A stretch of DNA of 64,000 nt from Chitinophaga rhizosphaerae (GTDB lineage Bacteria > Bacteroidota > Bacteroidia > Chitinophagales > Chitinophagaceae), in the NCBI RefSeq assembly GCF_003958645.1, contig NZ_RXLO01000001.1, positions 682,001 through 746,000 on the forward strand. Direction: 5' to 3'. A program made the position numbers and the translations under genes. Shown here one piece after another: positions 61,558-64,000 of the stretch (position 1 is the first letter of the stretch; each line of letters opens with the position of its first letter). Under the pieces are notes generated by a model. The model was not told the DNA's origin and ran no database searches. It saw only the letters and a list, made by a program, of their open reading frames with translations.

Positions 61558-63081
61558 ATGCCCGCCCAGCGATATCTTGAGATCATGGACACCACGCTTC
61601 GCGACGGCGAGCAAACGAGCGGCGTCTCTTTTTCCCCTTCGGAAAAACTGACCATCGCCCAGCTGCTGCTGACGGAAGTGAAGGCAGACCGCATCGAAGT
61701 GGCTTCGGCGCGCGTGTCTGACGGGGAAATGGCCGCCGTGAAAGCCATCACCAAATGGGCGAAGGCCAACAAGCTGCTCGAGCGCGTGGAAGTGCTCACG
61801 TTCGTGGACGGAGACGTGTCTATCCAATGGATGCAGGAAACCGGCGCGAAAGTAATGAACCTCCTCACCAAAGGTTCCCTCAACCACCTCACGCATCAAC
61901 TCAAAAAGAAACCCGAGCAGCATTTCGCCGATATCGCCGAAGTGATCGCCAAAGCGAAAAAGAAAGGCCTCATCGTGAACGTGTACCTCGAAGACTGGAG
62001 CAACGGCATGCGCCATTCCCGCGATTACGTGTTCCAGTACCTCGATTTCATCGCCACACAACCCGTCAAACGCGTGATGCTGCCCGATACGCTGGGCATC
62101 CTCACACCCGATGAGTCGTATCAATACCTCACCGAAATCGTGGAACGCTATCCCAAACTGCACTTCGATTTCCATGCGCATAACGATTACGACCTGGGCA
62201 CCGCCAACGTCTTAGAAGGCGTGAAAGCCGGCGTGCACGGCATCCACCTCACCATCAACGGCATGGGCGAACGAGCGGGCAACGCGCCCCTCGCCAGCGC
62301 CATCGCCGTGCTGAACGATTTCATGCCCGGCGTCAAAACCAGCGTGGCCGAAAAATCGCTCTACGGCGTGAGCAAACTCGTGGAAACGTTCTCCGGCATC
62401 CGCGTTCCCGCCAATAAACCTGTGGTAGGCGAAAACGTCTTCACCCAAACGGCCGGCATCCATGCCGACGGCGACAAGAAAAACAAACTTTACTTCAGCG
62501 ATCTCATGCCCGAACGCTTCGGCCGCCAGCGTAAATACGCCCTGGGCAAAACGAGCGGGAAAGCCAATATCGAGAACAACCTCCAGCAGCTGGGCATCCG
62601 GCTGTCTGAACCCGATCTGAAGAAAGTGACGCAGAAGATCATCGAACTGGGCGATAAGAAAGAAATGGTGACACAGGCAGACCTGCCCTACATCATCTCC
62701 GACATCCTCGACAGCAACACCATCGAACAGAAGGTGCATATCGAAGATTATGTGCTCACCCACGCCAAGCACCTCAAACCCTCCGCCACACTGCGCATCA
62801 GCGTTCATGGCGAGAGTTATGAAGAACACGCGCAGGGCGACGGGCAGTACGATGCTTTCATGAACGCGCTGAAAAAAGTCTATAAAAAACGGAAAGAAGA
62901 ACTGCCGCAGCTGACCGATTACACCGTGCGCATCCCGCCCGGCGGTAAAACGGACGCACTCTGCGAAACCGTCATCACCTGGCAGGTTACCGGGCAGCGG
63001 GAATTCAAGACCCGCGGGCTCGACAGCGATCAGACCGTTTCCGCCATCAAGGCCACGCAAAAAATGCTGAACTTACTTTAA
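61558..63081 (+). CDS. 2-isopropylmalate or citramalate synthase
   Basis: This 507-residue Claisen-condensing enzyme has a DRE-TIM barrel (IMDTTLRDGEQTSGVSFSPSEK by parts; metal-binding HFDFHAHNDYDLG; NGMGERAGNAPLA) and a C-terminal LeuA-type regulatory domain (residues about 385-507). It uses acetyl-CoA with either 2-oxoisovalerate (LeuA) or pyruvate (CimA). The phrase RDGEQTSGVSF rather than RDGEQSPG, and the early IEVASARVS in place of the usual LeuA text, point to the divergent branch often labelled citramalate synthase-like, so the choice is open. It sits where leuA would be expected. Confidence 0.85.
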   Translation: MPAQRYLEIMDTTLRDGEQTSGVSFSPSEKLTIAQLLLTEVKADRIEVASARVSDGEMAAVKAITKWAKANKLLERVEVLTFVDGDVSIQWMQETGAKVMNLLTKGSLNHLTHQLKKKPEQHFADIAEVIAKAKKKGLIVNVYLEDWSNGMRHSRDYVFQYLDFIATQPVKRVMLPDTLGILTPDESYQYLTEIVERYPKLHFDFHAHNDYDLGTANVLEGVKAGVHGIHLTINGMGERAGNAPLASAIAVLNDFMPGVKTSVAEKSLYGVSKLVETFSGIRVPANKPVVGENVFTQTAGIHADGDKKNKLYFSDLMPERFGRQRKYALGKTSGKANIENNLQQLGIRLSEPDLKKVTQKIIELGDKKEMVTQADLPYIISDILDSNTIEQKVHIEDYVLTHAKHLKPSATLRISVHGESYEEHAQGDGQYDAFMNALKKVYKKRKEELPQLTDYTVRIPPGGKTDALCETVITWQVTGQREFKTRGLDSDQTVSAIKATQKMLNLL

Positions 63082-63096
63082 ACCCATCACAACCGA

Positions 63097-64000
63097 ATGG
63101 CAACAAAGCATATATTAATCGTTCCCGGAGACGGGATCGGGCAGGAAGTAACTGCCGAAGGCAAGAAAGTACTGGACAGGATCGCCGCGAAGTTCGGCCA
63201 TACTTTTACTTACGACGACGCACTGGTGGGCCACGCAGCCATCGAAGCCACCGGCGACCCGCTGCCGGCAGTAACCCTGGAGAAGATGCACAAGGCAGAC
63301 GCCGTGCTCTTCGGCGCCGTAGGCCATCCCAAATACGACAACGATCCCTCCGCCAAAGTACGCCCCGAACAGGGATTGCTCAAAATGCGCAAGGAACTCG
63401 GCCTTTACGCCAACCTGCGCCCCATCAAACTGTTCGACGAGCTGCTGGAAGCTTCCAGCATCAAACCGGAAATTCTCCGCGGCGCGGATATCCTCTTCTT
63501 CCGGGAGCTGACCGGCGACATCTACTTCGGTGAAAAAGGCCGTAAAAACAATGGCGACACCGCATACGACATCGCCGAATACAGCCGTTTCGAAGTGGAG
63601 CGCATCGCCCGGAAAGCTTTCGAAGCCGCCCGCACCCGCCGCAAAAAACTCTGCTCCGTAGATAAAGCGAACGTAATTGAAACTTCCCGCCTCTGGCGCG
63701 AAGTAATCCAGAAAATCGCGCCGGAATACCCCGACGTGGAAGTGGAACACCAGTTCGTGGACGCCACCGCCATGCTGCTCATCAAAGACCCGAAACGTTT
63801 CGACGTGGTGGTGACCGCCAACCTGTTCGGCGACATCCTCACCGACGAAGCATCGCAGATCGCAGGGTCCATGGGCATGCTCGCCTCCGCCTCCATCGGC
63901 GACGGCACGGGCGTATACGAGCCCATCCACGGCTCTGCGCACGACATCACCGGAAAAGGCGTCGCCAACCCGCTCGCCTCCATCCTTTCCGCCGCCCTCC
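63097..64000 (+). CDS. leuB: 3-isopropylmalate dehydrogenase (partial, runs off window)
   Basis: The first 301 residues are visible; about 50 more are expected past the window end. LeuB oxidises 3-isopropylmalate with NAD. Motifs are [38 protein letters not shown] by parts, [44 protein letters not shown] by parts and [21 protein letters not shown] separates it from isocitrate and tartrate dehydrogenases. It lies 15 bp after the synthase gene. Confidence 0.95.
   Translation, partial: MATKHILIVPGDGIGQEVTAEGKKVLDRIAAKFGHTFTYDDALVGHAAIEATGDPLPAVTLEKMHKADAVLFGAVGHPKYDNDPSAKVRPEQGLLKMRKELGLYANLRPIKLFDELLEASSIKPEILRGADILFFRELTGDIYFGEKGRKNNGDTAYDIAEYSRFEVERIARKAFEAARTRRKKLCSVDKANVIETSRLWREVIQKIAPEYPDVEVEHQFVDATAMLLIKDPKRFDVVVTANLFGDILTDEASQIAGSMGMLASASIGDGTGVYEPIHGSAHDITGKGVANPLASILSAAL

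Overview
The window comes from the chromosome of a Bacteroidota member, most likely a Chitinophaga-like Chitinophagaceae. The signs are a SusC/SusD pair, several matches to the Bacteroidota -7 promoter box TAnnTTTG, few Shine-Dalgarno sequences, many lipoproteins and signal peptides ending in AQA, a futalosine-pathway mqnA, and fairly high GC coding DNA broken by AT-rich gaps. No tRNA, rRNA, CRISPR array, insertion sequence or prophage was seen. Both ends cut through operons: a membrane-protein gene at the left and leuB at the right.

Layout. 1-2,000: two small membrane proteins and a sodium:solute symporter with an unusual soluble insert. 2,000-5,500 (minus): a signalling operon made of a small CPxxC-type protein, a multi-TM protein, a HisKA_3 kinase and a NarL-type regulator, followed by a DUF2911 protein. 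5,900-8,000: an orphan protein and xerD. 8,200-20,700: mostly housekeeping genes (pyruvate carboxylase, ndk, a DHH phosphoesterase, an FKBP lipoprotein, a DCC protein, purB, mqnA, an F420-reductase-like protein, an MFS pump, a DUF1328 peptide, recF). 20,700-25,000 (plus): pdhA, a TPR protein, ribH, a LutA-like protein, an EVE protein and a sirtuin. 25,100-32,800: a saccharopine dehydrogenase-like protein, gyrA, a periplasmic TPR protein, a KGG stress protein, a quinone reductase and an MmcQ protein.

33,300-36,000 (plus): a second, diverged copy of the four-gene signalling module. This duplicated and apparently uncharacterised module is the most interesting system here. 36,000-38,000: an AT-rich, gene-poor stretch with a decayed reading frame. 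37,900-50,100: a desaturase, a lipoprotein peptide-binding protein, a secreted M1 peptidase, a SusC/SusD pair beside a NamZ (DUF1343) muramidase, and an unknown secreted protein. This block looks devoted to scavenging peptides and possibly peptidoglycan.

50,800-58,400: a cytochrome-b-like membrane protein; a LytS/LytTR-type two-component pair whose regulator has a collagen-like Gly-X-Y linker; and, divergent from it, an ABC transporter whose permease is fused to an M1-type peptidase. 58,400-59,200: two small AT-rich unknown genes. 59,500-64,000: leuC, leuD, an isopropylmalate/citramalate synthase and leuB, a compact branched-chain amino acid operon.

All calls come from reading the sequence. 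No database search was run, so family names rest on recognised motifs and similarity, and promoter and terminator calls are pattern matches only.
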